Positions 34,603-46,996 of a stretch of DNA of 64,000 bases are shown here, in pieces. The DNA is from Meloidogyne chitwoodi. Its lineage: Eukaryota; Nematoda; Chromadorea; Rhabditida; Meloidogynidae. Both the position numbers and the translations under genes were made by a program. The stretch lies in assembly GCA_015183035.1 (NCBI GenBank), contig JACZZP010000002.1, positions 2,356,001 through 2,420,000 of the forward strand, written 5' to 3'. The notes under the pieces are model-generated. The model did no database searches, had not been told where the DNA came from, and saw nothing but the letters and a program-made list of their open reading frames with translations. Position 1 is the first letter of the stretch; every line of letters begins with the position of its first letter.

Positions 34603-35094
34603 ATGGCTGCAGAAAATTCAATGGTTTAGTTTTGAATTTAACATTAAAAATGATTTAATTTATATTTTTTAAGTCTTCTCCAATTGATGGCCAACTTGAT
34701 GATCAGGCTCCTGCTAAGGTTTTTTATATTTAGTTGGGACTTTATTTTATATTTTATCAACTTTCTTTAGCCTGATCGAACCGAACTTTATACTCCTTCA
34801 TTATGGCGTAAACGTTTATATGATGGTCCTCTTAGTCTGCACACTTATCTGTTAAATACAACTGCTGTTTATCAATGTGCAAAGGTTTATAATTTTCTAA
34901 ACTGTTAGAATTGGTTCCTTGACACTAATTAATGTTTTTGAAAAAATTCTAGTTTAATTTCAAAAGTCTAAAATTAAAATTAATTTTATAAGTTAGGTCC
35001 TATATTCTTTTTAAATTAACAAGTGCCTAAAAATAAATTGAAAATTTTTATTTTTTAGGACTGGCTGAAAGAATTGTTAGGTCGAAAGAAATAG
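34603..35094 (+). CDS. Small protein, tandem copy 2
   Basis: Exons 34603-34623, 34674-34718, 34771-34884 and 35059-35094 encode about 71 residues: 'MAAENSM', 'SSPIDGQLDDQAPAK', 'DRTELYTPSLWRKRLYDGPL', 'TYLLNTTAVYQCAK', 'DWLKELLGRKK'. It is a diverged tandem paralogue of 33933-34372 with one extra acidic exon. The last intron falls at the same place, before the DW dipeptide. Function unknown. Confidence 0.6.
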
Positions 35095-35405
35095 ACAATG
35101 TATTTCAAAAGTATTAAAAAAAATTTAAAATTGAAGATAGGACGTATGAATTATTTTAAATAATAAATTTATTTTCCATGTGCGAATTATTGTCTTGAGA
35201 TTTAAATAATTCGTTAAATTCAATTTTTATTTTTGATATTAACAAAAAAATTTATATAAATGTTTAATTGAAGCGCTTTCGGTCCTTTTAAGTTTTAATT
35301 TTTATTCTCTTTAAAATTGCGGATAAATTTTGCGGACTTTTTGACGCAAAGGTGCTTCTATTAAAACATTCAAAAACTATTAAAAAGAAAATTCTAAACA
35401 TTTTT
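35095..35405. other. Spacer between convergent genes
   Basis: AT-rich 3' flanks, no feature seen. Confidence 0.4.
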
Positions 35406-38400
35406 TTAAGCGTTTGATACACAAATAAGTGGTTGTTTCCCGTCATTTCCCCCCTTATTTCCATCTTTAATTTCTTTTTGTGATTGATTAAATTTTGATC
35501 TTCTTTGTTCTTGTTCCTGTTGTACTTGACGTTCTTGCTCTTCCATAGCTAATAATTCAGCTTTAAATTGTTCTGTCTGCTGCTCTTCTTGGGCTACTTT
35601 AATAAAATTATCGACAATAATTGTAATTGGTAGAGCTAAAAATTGAAATTATTTTTTTAATTAAAATTTATTTTTGTTATTATGAATAAAAATTAATTTT
35701 ATAATTTTTATTTTACTTACCTAAAACGAGTACTCCACTCATTATAGCTGCTGAAGCAATGATTTTACCCACTGTAAATTTATTTTATTTTTTTAATATT
35801 TTTTTCTTCTAAACAAACTTGTAGTTGCTGGAACAACATCACCATAACCAACAGTGGTCATTGTAACTATACACCACCTAAACTTAAATTTTATAAACAT
35901 TTTTTTAATTTCTAATAAACCAATATGCTGCTGGAATGCTAGTAAATGGTGAGGATTTTTCATCCTTCTATAAAATTATAAATATTTTTTAATTTAAATA
36001 TTCCGGAAGAAATCAGAATTTTAATTTTCCAGAAAAAGAATTAAATATTCCGGAAGAAATCAGAATTTTAATTTTCCGGAAGCAGAAAATATTCCGGAAA
36101 AATCAGAATTTTAATTTTCCGGAAAAATCAGAATTAAATATTCTCGAAAAATCAGAATTTTAATTTTCCGGAAAAATCAGAATTTGTTAATTATATTATT
36201 CAATTTACAATTATTACCTCAAGGAAATAAATCATAGTTGAGAAAAATACAACTCCAGTCAACAATACAATAGTCATCATTTGTAATTGTTTCTGACTTC
36301 TGTATTTATTTATTATTTAAATTATTTAGGTATTAAAATTTCCACCTTTGTAAAGTCATTCCAAATGTTTGTAAACCAGAAGAAAATCTTCCAAGTTTAA
36401 TTATTCTAATAACTCGTAATACTCTCAAAATACGCACAACTAAGAAAGCCCAACGCAAATCACGCAACTTTTTGTCATCTACTCCCATTAACGTTAACAT
36501 AAGTTCTAAATAGAAGGGCATAATTGCGAGTAAGTCTACCTAAATTGGATTTTAACAATTTTTATTATTTTCTAATATTTTTAAATTATAAAAATAAGCA
36601 CCAAATTGAGAGGTTTCAATACAAAACGAAGCTTTCTCGGTGCAGCAAAAAGCCTCAATATATATTCAATTGTGAAGAATGCTATACATACACGTTCAGT
36701 AAAAACAAATATTGGATGTTCTATTCTCATTGGTTCTATATCTTCTTGAATAATTTCTGTTCCGTTTGGAAGTAAAACTGTTTGATTTCCAGCTGAAACA
36801 TATTCAATAACCTTTTTAAAAATTAATAAAATTATTTAAATTTATTGAATAATTTTTACTTGAAAATCAGGAATTGTCCCAAAACTTAGACCAAGAACAG
36901 ATATCATTACAAACATTGTTGATGACAATTCAAAAACCTTTGCCTAAAAATAAATTAAAACAATTTTAAAATTAAATAAGAATCTAATTCAACTCTAAAT
37001 TTAAAAGAAAGAAATAACCTGCATAGAAGATCCAGGCCTTTCCAAAAATGTCCACATTCTTCGTCGAAATTGTCCAAATCTTAATTTTTCAAAGCTTGTA
37101 TCATCTACCTTTTCTTCTTTGCTTGATTCTAAAAGTCGCTCAAGAGGCGAAACAGAATCAGAACAACAAGCGCCTTAAATTATTTTAGAGGGCTTAATAA
37201 AAAAAGTAAACAAAAAACCAATATAGCTAGTAGGTACACGCCAGAATTCTAATTCGGCAGTGAACGCTGATGGGCAAAGTTCAGGAGGTTTGTGTATCAC
37301 ACCATTAGCATAATATTGAAAAATAGCTTCAAATGCAAGGGGTGATCTCTTAAATTACTTATTAATAACAGAACTATTTGTGTTTACAACGTTAATTAAT
37401 CAGCAAAAGTAAGAATTTCCGGAAAATTCAGAATTTACAAATATTTCAGAAAAATCAGAATTAACAATCATTCCGGAAAAATCAGAATTAACAAATATTT
37501 CAGAAAAATCAGAATTTACAAATATTTCAGAAAAATCAGAATTAACAAATATTTCAGAAAAATCAGAATTTACAAATATTTCAGAAAAATCAGAATTAAC
37601 AATCTTTCGGAAAAATCAGAATTTACAAATATTTCAGAAAAATCAGAATGTTCAAAATTATTAGAAGCAAACAGACATATTATAAAAGAAAAGACCTGAA
37701 AATAGTAGGCACGTTCTGGTAGCAAAAAAGCATCAGAAACCTGATTATTATTGCTTTTTACATCATTTATTATTTAAATTTATTTCAAAATTTTGTAATA
37801 AATTTATTTTTTAATTTAAATCAATTTTTTTAAAAATGATCTCTCACTTTTAGCTTTGCCCTATGTGTTAGCTGTACAAATTTTGTAAGGAATGTACTTG
37901 GATCAGCATGTAGCAATGCTTCAATAAGAACAAAAAAGGGCACACCACCAATATTTAGTCTATTATTTAAAAAGTTTATTATTTAATTTTAATATAGTGA
38001 ATTTGTTTACTTAAAATGACTGAATCCACTAGGCAGTAATAATTTACTAATAAAAATTCATACCTCAACACAACAGAATTATCCTCTTCTTCTTTTGAGT
38101 TCGGTAGAGAAATTCTCTCATTTTCATTTACTTTAGGTTTTTTAATTTCATCTATTTTTTTAATTAATGGATCTTTCTCTATAAGTGACATATTATTATT
38201 ATTATTTTCCTCTTCAATTAATTCCAATCGTTGATTATTTTCAGAGCTATACAAATTTCTTTCTGATGGGGATATTTTCTGAAAAATATTTCCTTATAAA
38301 AATTTTTCTTTATTTATCTCACCAAAAAGGAAGAAGGATCGCCTTGCATCCAAATTTGGTCTAAAACAGTTCCATTTTGCCTTTCTGCATGTGTCATTGC

Positions 38401-39253
38401 ATCCGTTTTTCTGATAGCTAAAGATCTCTTTTTTCTGTGTTGTTGCGCTGCAGCCATCATATTTCCGTTTATTCTGATTAAAAAATTATATTTTTAATAA
38501 CATATTCTGATTTTAGATTAATTTTTATTGAAACAGTTTATGTATATTAAAACATAATAAAACATTGTAAAAACGAAAACATTAAAACATTGTAAAAACA
38601 TATAAAAACATTATAAAAATATTAAAACATTGTAAAAACATTTAAAAACATGATAAAAACATTTAAAAACATTAAAACATTGTATAAACATCATAAAAAC
38701 ATTTAAAAACATAAAAACATTGTAAAAACATATAATAAATCAAAACATTGTAAAATATTAAAACAAAATTGATTAAATTTCTCTTTATTTTGGCAATAAT
38801 TATTAAGGCATTTTATATTATCAAAAAGAATTTCAAAGAAAATAATAACTGAAAAAACCCAAAATTTCGGTGTTTATGCTAAATTTAATTAAATAAAAGC
38901 ATTTTTCTTTTATTTCTATTATTTTTATAAATAGCTTTTTATATTTTTCTTCCTTCAAATAATTTTTCTAGATGGGGGATGGTTGGTGTATCCAGTCAAT
39001 ATATATTTCTTATAACTCAAGAATGAATTAACAGATTAAAAAACTTTAGATATCATTCGATATAGAATTAAATTGGCTACAAAAAAAATAAAATAAAATT
39101 TTTATCAAAAAACAAAAAAAAAGTTACACATTTTAAAAACACCCTACTTAAATACCAACAGGTAAACAATAATTATATATTTATTTTTGAATAAAAAAAT
39201 ATTTAAACTTACGGTCTAAGCATAGAAGTGGCGCTAACACTTGCGCAACTCAT
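35406..39253 (-). CDS. Voltage-gated potassium channel (Kv type)
   Basis: About twelve exons from the ATG at 39253 ('MSCASVSATSMLRP', exon 39213-39253 with GTAAGT donor, in phase with 'INGNMMAAAQQHRKK') to a stop at 35406. An Asn/Glu-rich N-terminal stretch precedes a T1 tetramerisation domain ('LNIGGVPF', 'SPLAFEAIFQYYANG', 'PPELCPSAF'). Then S1-S3, S4 with regular Arg/Lys ('RILRVLRVIRIIKLGR'), S5, pore 'YWWCIVTMTTVGYGD', and S6 'SGVLVLALPITIIVDNF' with the PxP-like bend. A Gln/Glu-rich tail ends 'QPLICVSNA'. Potassium selectivity and voltage gating follow from TVGYGD and S4. Introns carry TCAGAATT arrays (36000-36185, 37410-37650). The subfamily is not certain. Confidence 0.9.
37410..37650. 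repeat. TTTCAGAAAAATCAGAATT array in Kv intron
   Basis: About ten copies of AAATATTTCAGAAAAATCAG followed by AATT(T/A)AC. A related array with TTCCGG lies at 36000-36185 in another intron of the gene. Confidence 0.85.
38530..38765. repeat. AACATTGTAAAAACAT array in Kv intron 1
   Basis: Degenerate array of units such as AAAACATTGTAAAAACATAT; low complexity. Confidence 0.7.
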
Positions 39254-39814
39254 TTTTAGGGCAATATGCATACAATAAATACAAACAACTTTTATAAAAT
39301 ATTTTTTACCGGCAGACAAATTTAATTAAATTATTTAATTTTTGTACATGTGTTCTTTGATAAATTTAAAATTAAAAAAAAATTATGCTAAATATAGAAA
39401 AGTATTTAATTCCAAAGATTTATATTTAAAGGAAGTAAATTTGCATTCAAAAATATTTTGAATGTTAAAGGTTTTTATTTAATAAAATTTATATAAAAGC
39501 ATGAAAGCAACAAAAATTCATTTAAAATCTTTTCAAAGCATTTTTCTTTATTTAAAAGCAGCATGAAATTAAAAAAGGGGAAAGAGAGATCACTCATAAA
39601 ATTTAAAGAATTTTAACGCTTAAATTTAATAATTTGTTAAACAACTGACTTTTTTGTGAAATTAGACCTAATAATATTAAAACACATTTAAAAAAGAAAA
39701 AAATTTTCCTTGAAAAAAAAGTTTGAAAATTTGAGTTAAAAGCTTAGTCCTTTCCCCGAGCGAACCTGCTTCAGTTAAAATTTTATAATTCTTTAATTAA
39801 TTAATTAATTAAAA

Positions 39815-40025
39815 ATATTTATATATCATTCGATAGAGAATTAAATTTGCTACTAAATAAAACATTTACTTAAAATTTTTTGAAAATTAAAAAAAAGTTA
39901 AGGTCAAAAAACCTTCAAAAATAGGCATTTTTGGAGGTTTTTCGTATATAACTTTTTTTCTTAATTATTTAAAAATCTAATTTAAATTCAATTTTAAAGC
40001 AGATTTAATTCGCTATCGAATGAAA
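39815..40025. repeat. Fold-back element, copy
   Basis: The left arm has TCATTCGATAGAGAATTAAA, the right arm the inverse with a few changes. The loop holds CAAAAATAGGCATTTTTGGA. Same family as 40301-40611. Confidence 0.7.
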
Positions 40026-40300
40026 TAAATATGATTTCATACAATTAATAATTATGAGGGTTTAAAATTATTTTTGTTTTATCGAACAAAAATATACATG
40101 GATTTATTTAACGGAATAAAGTATTTAGTACTAATGGAATATTTTTATTTTTATTCACTTGAGTGCTTTAAAAATATTTTAAAAACATAAAAAATAAAAA
40201 AGCAATGGCGCAAGTCTGACTTACATAAAAAAAGGTTTTTTTGATGTCGTGAATATTTAAAGTGTAAGGGAAATGAACACTAATTTCCTGACAAAGTTTA

Positions 40301-40611
40301 GTTGAGTCTAGGCCTCATAACTCGGAAATAAATTAACTTTATGAAAAGTTTTTGATATCATTCGATAGAGAATTAAATTTGCTACAAAATATAAAAATTA
40401 AAAAATTTAAAGTTGAAAAAAATAAAAGTTATATTCAAAAAACTGTCAAAAATGGCATTTTTGAAGGTTTTTCTGTCATAACTTTTTTTCTAGATAAAAT
40501 AAAATTTTAATTCCTTTTTTATTTTGTAGCAAATTTAATTCTCTATCGAATGATATCAAAATAGGTATTTAATAAAGCTTTTAGTAAAGAATTATGAGGC
40601 TTAGACTCAAC
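40301..40611. repeat. Fold-back (palindromic MITE-like) element
   Basis: Left end GTTGAGTCTAGGCCTCATAA, right end ATTATGAGGCTTAGACTCAA; inner arms TCATTCGATAGAGAATTAAA and TTTAATTCTCTATCGAATGA. The centre is itself palindromic around CAAAAATGGCATTTTTGA. The whole unit can form one long hairpin. Confidence 0.85.
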
Positions 40612-42370
40612 AAAGGTATATGTGTGGATTTCGTGTAAAGTACATATAAATATAAAAAATTGTCCTTACAAAAAAGATAAATAGACAACATATAAATAAT
40701 AGAAAAAATTTTTTTATACATTTAAATTGAAAAGTAATGAGAGGAAAAAGCTTTTGTGCGCGAAATTGACGTTATTTTTTAGAATTTTATTTTTATTAAA
40801 TTAATCAATAATAAAAATATTTAAAAATTAATTAAATAAATATTTAAATAGAATAAAGTTTAAATTTAGTAATAAAAATATTTTCCAATTTTTAAAAGAA
40901 AAAAGAATTAAAATAAATATTTTTAAAATGCTTGGAATTTAAAAAAAAATTTTTCACACAAAATAAAAATTAAAAAAAAAAGACAGTAAATCAAGTAACC
41001 GGAAAAAGAGTAAAAAAAACTCCAAGAATTTATAAAAAGAGAAGAATAATAATTTAAAAGGAACAACGAAAGAATTTATTTAAAAAAAAAATTTTTAAAC
41101 TAGCGGAAAGAATAAAAAATTAAATTTTAAGAAATTAGGATTTTTGTTAAAAATTTAAGTCTCTTCTACTATTTAAATGGTAAAATGGTTAAAATGCGTG
41201 GGAAAACGAAAAGGACGGATTTTTAATAAAAAAAAGTTTTAAACTTATTTTTTAAATATTTTAAAGTTAAATAATGCAAAAATCAGAATTCCTATTTTTA
41301 TTTATTTTTTAGGCAAGAAATGCCAGAAAGTTCATTTTATGGCGAAAAATGCCATAAAAGGTAAAAAATGCCATAGAACCAAATATAGCAGAAAAATGCC
41401 AGAAATGTCAAAAATGTCAAGAAATGTCAAAAAATGTCAGAAATGTCAAAAAATGTCAAAAAATTTCAAAAAATTAATAATTTTAAAAATATTATATTTA
41501 ATAAAAAAAACTTACATTAAAACTGTCCACTTTGCAAAAAAAAATTTAAAAAAATTAAGAAGCTTTAATAAATTGAATTTAAAAAATAATTTTAAATTCA
41601 AAAATTATTAATTTTTCAATTTAATTATATAAATATTAAAAAAGAATTTAAAAAAGTGCTTCAATAAAATTAAAAAAAAAGAAATTTGAGAGAAAAAAAT
41701 AAATGTAATTTTTAATTTTTATTTAAAGAAAAACATTCAAGTATTTTTAAATATTTACACAATCATTTTATTTTTTAAATTATTTATTTACATGTTGACT
41801 AAACCCAGAAGATCGAAAATATATAATTAAATAAGACACATAGGTAAACAGAAAAACATCTTTTTTAGTGTTAAAAAAATTAAAAAAAAATCGGGAATGG
41901 GAATTTGAAATGTAAAATGATCAAATGAGACCCTAAACGGGGAAAACCGGGAGTTCCCGATCAATCCAAAAAAAGTTTGGAAATCTCGATCAAATCCATA
42001 CCTAACTTTACGTCTTTAAAAGTTGATATTCTGGGTCTACCGCTATTTTAATATAAAAATTCTTTTTATTTTAAAAAGCTTCTTTTAATTGATGTTTCTC
42101 ACTCTATTAAGAGTATTTTGTATTATTTACTTAAAAATCACTTTTTATTTGAACAAAATTAATTGAATACTAGGAGAGAAAAATATAATTAATGTTGTAG
42201 AAATAAAATATAAAAAAATTTTTTTTCCTTAAAACAAATAAAATAAATTTTTTTTCAAAATTCAAGAGTTATAAATTTAGAAAAGACAATTAAATGAAAT
42301 TTGGACTTTAATTTTTTTAAAACACATTTTCTATAAGATAAAACTTTTTATAATAGAAAACAAGTTTGAG

Positions 42371-42440
42371 TTGGTTAAGTTGGTAAGATGATAGACTGCA
42401 AAACTAGCCTATTGTAAAAGTCTCGGGTTCGAGTCCAAGG
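42371..42440 (+). other. tRNA-like sequence with A and B boxes
   Basis: TGGTTAAGTTGG (A box) and GGTTCGAGTCC (B box) are about 42 bp apart with GACTGCAAAACT between. The acceptor stem does not pair well, so a functional tRNA is unlikely; a tRNA pseudogene or SINE head fits better. Confidence 0.35.
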
Positions 42441-42737
42441 ATGGAAAGTGAGAATCTTCTTTTAAAAATGGTTGAAAAATAAAAAAATATTTTTTATAAA
42501 TCTAAACAAAATTAAAAATATATATATAAACAATTTAATTCATCACAAATCAAGTTTTATTAAAATATTTGTTTCGAGCCATTTTCGTAACATTATAATT
42601 ATATTCACTTTTAGAACCCAATAAATTCTAAAATAAAAATAATTAAAAATATTAAATTATTTAAAAATATTAAATTATTTAAAAATAATTATCGTTCCAT
42701 TTTTAGTTGTTTTTAAAACTTTTAGAATATTAAAAAA

Positions 42738-43809
42738 TTAAACCGTATGATGCCATCCATATACTAAATGATACACAGCATTACGTAAAGTACTCAATTG
42801 ATAATAATGTAATTCCAATGTTTTTGTGTTGTAATTATTGTTTTTGTCACTAGAAGAAAATTTGTTAGCTCCATTAATGAATTTAATTTCACAGAATAAC
42901 TGATTTTCATTTTTACGCCAAACAAGTCCAATTAAATAAAGACCTTTTGTGCTTACAAAACCAGATGATTTGAATAAAATTCGAGAAGACGAAGGATTTT
43001 GTTTGGCTTTTAAATTACCTAAAATATTTAACAATATTTTCTCTAAAGAAGTTAAATTATTTAAATATTGTTAACAGAATGTTTCAGCATAAAAAATGAA
43101 AAAAACTAACAGAAATCGTCTGGGTAAAAACTTTTATTAAAATTAAACCTTACAGCTTTCAATTATTGATTTTACACCATTTTTGCATTCATTATTAAGA
43201 ATATCAAGTGATCTCAAAAATAGATAAGCATCATTTTTAAATGAGAAAGTAAAACGATATGAAAATTCTGAGTTATTGGTGACCTAAAAAATTGTTTTAT
43301 AAACAAAACTAAAAAATAAAAAAACCTTTATAAGATGAATATATCGTTCCTGTTCATCGGCTATTGATTTTAAACGTAGCTGAGTGGAGTTATTGTCCGT
43401 TAAAGGTAAAATTATTGGGCCACAAATTGTTTTCTCGATATTTTTCAAGTCTAAAAGTATTTATTAATTGTAGAAAAAAGAGAAAATAATTTTAAATAAA
43501 TTTTAAACATGAAAATCAGAAGAAAAAGCACTTTGTGAGTGACTGAGTTTCGAACCTTAAAACTTTTGCCACTGAAAACTAAGAATTTACAAACCAACTA
43601 AAGCGAAAAAACCAAAATTAAAAGTTTTTATTTTTTAATTTTCACAAACTTTTGTTTTGTTGAAAATTTTGTTTTGGTTTCATTATATTAAAAGGAACAT
43701 TTCTTTCTTTGTATATAAATGATTGATTGCTTGTGCCAGCCAATTTAGATGAAAATCTATAATTTATTCGTAGAAGATGTTTAGCACATTTTAAAGATGA
43801 AGAAATCAT
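42738..43809 (-). CDS. Uncharacterised protein, possibly mitochondrial
   Basis: Four exons join in frame: from the ATG at 43809 to about 43650, then 43326-43453, about 43155-43287, and 42738-43019, giving about 240 residues. The N-terminus 'MISSSLKCAKHLLRINYRFS' is basic, Ser-rich and free of acidic residues, like a mitochondrial targeting peptide. The rest has 'GPIILPLTDNNS', 'EFSYRFTFSFKNDAYLFLRS', 'FVSTKGLYLIGLVWRKNEN' and ends 'YHLVYGWHHTV'. I do not recognise the family. The third exon uses a GTAAGG donor; using the next GT would put a stop in frame. Confidence 0.6.
43546..43605 (-). other. Weak tRNA-like sequence in intron
   Basis: On the minus strand, TTAGTTGGTT is followed by GGTTCGAAACT about 50 bp later. 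No stable cloverleaf. It may be related to the sequence at 42371-42440. Confidence 0.2.
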
Positions 43810-44480
43810 TGAAAATGTTTTTAAAACTATTCAAAAAAGAAAAATAATTAAATTATTAGAAGAATTAAAATAAAAAACAAAAAAAAATTAGAAAAAAATT
43901 TTTGGAGAAAATAACGTGTCCGTCGAGTGAACTATTTCTCGTTTTCTAACTGTCAGCTTATAACCTAATATTGAGTACACTTCAACTGAGTCTGCACGAC
44001 TGAGTCTGGCTCGATTGAGTCACGCTTTGTTCAAAGTCAACTAAATTCATTTATTTTCATCTCATTCGACTCAGCTCGTAGAACTCTTTCAAATGAGCTA
44101 TCATTTGTATTTTTATATAATTCGTATCTATGAAAAAACTTGAATTAAATTTTAAAACGGTGACTCAGATGAGTCAGCAGTTACCGTTATAAATAGAGGT
44201 CGTACCATGTTGTCAGATTTAGCTTGTGTACCAAAATGTAGTGACCAAAATTTAGTTACTATTTTGTCGAATTTTAGCCGTTGTACCGAAATGTAACATT
44301 TTGTAAGGATGCTGGGAAAATAATTGTCTGGTGTCTTTCATATTTAACCATTCTATCTTTCAGAGCTGTTTATTTTTCCAATAATCAGCTGCCATTATTC
44401 ATTTCCCTGAATATTTTCATAGATTTTTTGTTTAATATTTAATGTTATTTTAGAAAAGTATCAAACGTCTAATTTCTAAC
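43810..44480. other. Spacer between divergent genes
   Basis: About 43970-44190 is rich in GACTCAG/GAGTCA motifs (for example GACTCAGATGAGTCAGCA), and 44220-44310 repeats TGTACCAAAATGTAG-like words also seen at about 46540. No gene is seen. Confidence 0.45.
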
Positions 44481-46428
44481 ATGGTTGATTCTAACAGTGT
44501 TGGCTGTAGTTCAAAGGTTTTTTACATTTATTTGTTTAAATTTTTATATAATTATGAAAGCGTGTCGTCGTCATTGTCGGAAAGAGCCCTGTGACATCCA
44601 CACATAAGAAAATCGCTACAGGTACTGACGGTCTTTTATCTTTGGAAGATGTTTTGGTTTATTTTCCGACAGTTAAAGGACTTGAATATATAACTGATAG
44701 CGGGTTGTTTTGCCTTATAAGGTTTCTATTTTTAATATTTACTTTTTTTATAGGGGGATAATTTTAAGCAATGATGTTGGGGTTTTTGTCGATAAGTGAA
44801 GTCTAGGCCAAAGTCATGTTCAGATAGATACCCAATTTTGACAAATATTCCTTAAATTTAAGATAATTGTCAGTTATCCTTCGTATTTTTTGCGGACAAT
44901 TTATGTATATAAGAAAATGATTGATTGGTGATGATGTGTTTTTGAAGAAAGTATACTTGCTTTGGGGAAATATTGACAATTCGATTGATTTTTTATTCTA
45001 CTTTTTTTATATAAATAAATTTGTCCGCAAAAACTCCGAGGAGAGAGGGTTAATCAGCAAGATCAAATCCCTGGTAATAGTCCTTTTTTCACAGTAAAAA
45101 GTATAAACATTGAAGTGTTGATTAGAAAGATATTTAAGACGTTATTTACTGAAAAATACTTATTATTTTTTTAAGTATGAACGAGGATCGAACGAAATTT
45201 CTTCCTCCTTTAAATGGTTGGAAGTTGAATGAAGGTTTTTTTTAATTTATAATTTTATTTATTTTTATTTAGTTTATATCGTCGTTTCGGACCAAACTGA
45301 AGCTACTCCTATAACTAAAAAAATTCTTAAAGGTTTTTCATATTTTTTTTTTAATTTTGAGCTAATAGAGGAGTTTATTTTTAATGGTCTAGCAAATTTT
45401 GATTTTGTAATTATATTTTTTGGTCCATATATTATAGTTTAGAAAAAAAAATTTTGTCCCAAGAGACTTTTTCTGTGGATTTGTTTTTTGGTTGGTAAAA
45501 TCGGCTTTGTTTTCTTTAACGCTTTTCTTTGAGCTGAGTTATAATGTCAATGATCTAAAAACTAACAGATCTACTTGATTTTAAACCAATGATATAACTT
45601 ATGTGAAAAAGAAATTGTTTATATTTGGAATATTTTGCCAAATATATTTTTTATAATTTAGGAATGTTCTAAAGATTAATTTTTAGATTTAGAAAAATTA
45701 ATATATTTTTTTTAGAATTGTGTGAATGTATGAAAGAAATGGTTGAACTCAGGAAGGAATTGGCAATTACAAAGACGGCTTTTGATGCTAAATTTAATGA
45801 GATTGAGACAAAGTTTTTGGGTCCAATTCTGGAAATGAAAAGTCAAAAGCTAACGGTAATTTTAAATTAATTAAATTAAATCTTTGATTATATACAAAAT
45901 ATAAAAGAAAATATTATAAAACAAAAATTTACGCAGTGATTTTTTGTTAAATGCAGAATGCTTTTTCGCGCATTTGCTCATCTAAATAATAGTATAATAA
46001 TTCATTAACAAATATAAAACAATAAAAACAAACAAAACACTTTAAAATATAAAACAATAAAAACAAAACATTTTAAAATATAAAACAATAAAAGCAAACA
46101 AACAAAACACTTAAAAATATAAAACAAATAAAAACAAATAAACAAAACACTTTAATAATAATAATTTTTTTTTTTTAAGTTTCCAACTTTTGATATGATC
46201 AAATCTGACTTTTTAAAGTTTAAAGACGATCTTTTTGGATTAAAACAAATTGTTTATTTTTCAAAAAAACAGTGTAACAAAATGGGGACTTTATTAAATG
46301 AATGTTTATTAAAGAATAATTTAAAAGAAAAAATTAATAAAAATAAAGAAGAAGAAAAAGAGGAATTAATAGAAAATGAATTGGATAAGGATGAGATAAA
46401 GCAAAATAAAATTTTTCGTTTTAAATGA
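44481..46428 (+). CDS. Protein with TDP-43-like N-terminal domain and coiled coil
   Basis: Seven exons (44481 to about 44516, 44561-44721, 44754-44795, 45176-45234, 45273-45332, 45716-45855, 46180-46428) join in frame to about 248 residues. The first half, 'RVVVVIVGKSP', 'GTDGLLSLEDVLVYFPTVKG', 'YITDSGLFCLI' and 'LNEVYIVVSD', follows the order and spacing of the ubiquitin-like N-terminal oligomerisation domain of TDP-43 (TVLLSTVTAQFPGACGL ... LVYVVNYP). No RRM follows. The second half is charged and helical ('CMKEMVELRKELAITKTAF', 'NKEEEKEELIENE'), likely a coiled coil. The domain match is moderate and was made by eye. Confidence 0.5.
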
Positions 46429-46996
46429 ATTTTTAAAATTTAAAAATAATTTTAAACTTGTTATAAAGTTTATTATTATCTTTCATTTGAATAAAATATT
46501 TAAAAAAATTTAGAATATTTTAATTTTATTTTTTAGGTTGTACCAAAATGTAGTTTACCATTTTGTAAAGACACGAATTTATGCAGTTACTGACGAAATC
46601 GAATATAGAGATCGGAACGGGGTCGGGTCCCTATCCTATTTCCTGGTCCCTTTTCCGGCTTTTTTGAGATACCAGGATGAAACCGGGATCGGGAATTCCC
46701 GGTTTTCCCGTTTCGGGTCCCAACCGGTCATTATATCTCCAATTCCCGGTTTCCAGTCCCGTGATTCCCGGCCGGGACTTGGTTATTTTTGGACCTGGAA
46801 AAAGCGGGAATTCCCGGTCCCGGGTCCCTCCCGGTCGTTCCATTCTTAAATTTCCGTTTCCCGATCCCGAGTTTTTCAAAATTCCGATCTCTAATCGAAT
46901 AGCACCGAAAATAAAGCCACCGTATGGACAAAATGTCATTTATTGCAAAACTGACAAAATGTCAATAAAACTTTTTAAATAAAAAATATTTAAAAA
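46429..46996. other. Spacer holding a hAT-like element
   Basis: Between the TDP-43-like gene and the 3' end of adenylyl cyclase. Apart from the element at 46606-46893 it has TGTACCAAAATGTAG and ACAAAATGTCA words but no gene. Confidence 0.5.
46598..46901. mobile_element. hAT-like non-autonomous element, 288 bp, with target duplication
   Basis: The element proper is 46606-46893. Ends TAGAGATCGGAA and TTCCGATCTCTA are exact inverted repeats. The flanks are an exact 8-bp duplication ATCGAATA (46598-46605 and 46894-46901). The interior is GC-rich and made of CGGGAATTCCCGG-type words, in sharp contrast to the AT-rich host. No coding capacity; open frames through it are by-products of its composition. 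Confidence 0.88.

Larger units (their letters stand above)
39254..42737. other. Spacer with palindromic elements, no gene
   Basis: About 3.5 kb. It holds two palindromes (39815-40025 and 40301-40611), an array of AATGTCAAAA units at 41330-41470, a fragment at about 41925-41962 similar in inverted orientation to the GC-rich core of the element at 46606-46893, and a tRNA-like sequence at 42371-42440. Confidence 0.55.

Noticed and set aside
41339..41611. 90-codon Lys-rich open frame
   Set aside because: It is a translation of AATGTCAAAA repeats; no start context or homology.
42371..42440. Functional tRNA gene
   Set aside because: A and B boxes are good, but the acceptor and anticodon stems do not pair, so it is listed only as tRNA-like.
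46538..46982. Open frames on both strands, Pro/Gly/Arg-rich
   Set aside because: They lie in the GC-rich MITE; low stop density follows from base composition.
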